A stretch of DNA of 64,000 nt from Pseudomonas oryzagri (GTDB lineage Bacteria > Pseudomonadota > Gammaproteobacteria > Pseudomonadales > Pseudomonadaceae): positions 18,662-82,661 of the forward strand of contig NZ_JAJHPU010000017.1 in NCBI RefSeq assembly GCF_020831405.1, written 5' to 3'. The notes below the pieces were generated by a model. It had not been told where the DNA came from, ran no database searches, and saw nothing but the letters and a program-made list of their open reading frames with translations. Below, piece after piece: positions 63,779-64,000 of the stretch. The position numbers were made by a program, and so were the translations under genes. Position 1 is the first letter of the stretch; every line of letters starts with the position of its first letter.

Positions 63779-64000
63779 ATGGAACTGACCAAGCCCGTGC
63801 TCGATTGCATGCAGACCCTGCGCCGCCGCCTGCGCGAGGAGCTGGGAGAAAATATCCACTTGAGCCAGACCGATGTGATCAGCGCCCTGCTGGCAGCCTG
63901 CGAGCGCAGCGACTCTGTCCAGACCCACCGCCTCGGCGAGCAGCTGGCCCAGCTGTGCGGCGTGCTGCCGAGCGCCGAGCCGGCCCGCAGCCAGCCGGTT
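63779..64000 (+). CDS. Hypothetical protein, 3' end outside window
   Basis: ATG 63779 follows AAGGAGAGA. The visible 74 codons read MELTKPVLDCMQTLRRRLREELGENIHLS, helical and charged, still open at the window edge. I do not recognise a family. Confidence 0.5.
   Translation, partial: MELTKPVLDCMQTLRRRLREELGENIHLSQTDVISALLAACERSDSVQTHRLGEQLAQLCGVLPSAEPARSQPV

Overview
The window looks like a chromosomal segment of a GC-rich Pseudomonas-type gammaproteobacterium. The evidence is the Pseudomonas-specific H-NS-like regulator MvaT, long GC-rich codons throughout, REP-like palindromes, and gene orders I recall from P. aeruginosa: purU-mvaT-sbcB, then RDD/SpoIIM/DUF4129/DUF4350/MoxR/DUF58-usp-pyk-fumarase, then olsB-olsA ... 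acpH-arsR-xenB. I see no rRNA, tRNA, CRISPR array, intact insertion sequence or prophage. Synteny statements are from memory and not searched.

Layout. 1-3.8 kb: the 3' end of a giant RTX protein with eight exact 285-bp-period repeats, a strong terminator and an IclR-type remnant. 3.8-7 kb: a glycine-rich-tail protein, a spermidine-synthase-like protein, a MetA-type outer membrane protein and a VOC protein. 7-18.3 kb: an AcoR-type catabolic regulon (below). 18.5-25.8 kb: accessory housekeeping genes (phosphatase, GNAT, lipoprotein, Mut7-C RNase, GAF-GGDEF cyclase, M14 peptidase, alpha/beta hydrolase, EamA transporter, XRE-cupin regulator), with two copies of a small MITE-like repeat. 26-30.2 kb: trifunctional PutA with GTTGCA operator-like sites. 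30.5-40.2 kb: LysR, a MuiA-like protein, FdhD plus a YdeP/FdhF-type molybdoenzyme, a HerA-like ATPase, a CBS protein and PurU. 40.4-53.7 kb: mvaT, sbcB, the MoxR-DUF58 operon, usp, pyk, fumarase. 53.8-64 kb: a phospholipase D-type synthase, an MBL/ODP protein, ornithine-lipid genes olsBA, a P-type ATPase, acpH, arsR-xenB, a coiled-coil membrane protein and an unfinished ORF.

The most interesting system is the 5.3-18.4 kb regulon. A sigma-54 activator of the AcoR type lies beside four divergently arranged units. Each starts with a GG-N10-GC sigma-54 promoter. Three copies of a 12-bp palindrome (TTACAGCTGTAA twice, TTACAACTGTAA once) sit at 110, 111 and 117 bp from three of these promoters, and 65 bp from the fourth. 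The units are: VOC protein + MetA-type outer membrane channel; a lipoate-ligase-like protein; lipoyl synthase + a 57-residue TatA; and a seven-gene operon for a Tat-signal small subunit, a GMC flavoprotein dehydrogenase, E1-alpha, a 2,3-butanediol-type dehydrogenase, E1-beta, a free-standing lipoyl domain and a separate E2 catalytic domain. I infer a catabolic pathway for acetoin/2,3-butanediol or a related alcohol. It appears to carry its own lipoylation supply and its own Tat component, and to have an E2 split into two proteins with no E3-binding domain. A-rich AAnAAnAA motifs near several starts suggest additional Crc/Hfq control.
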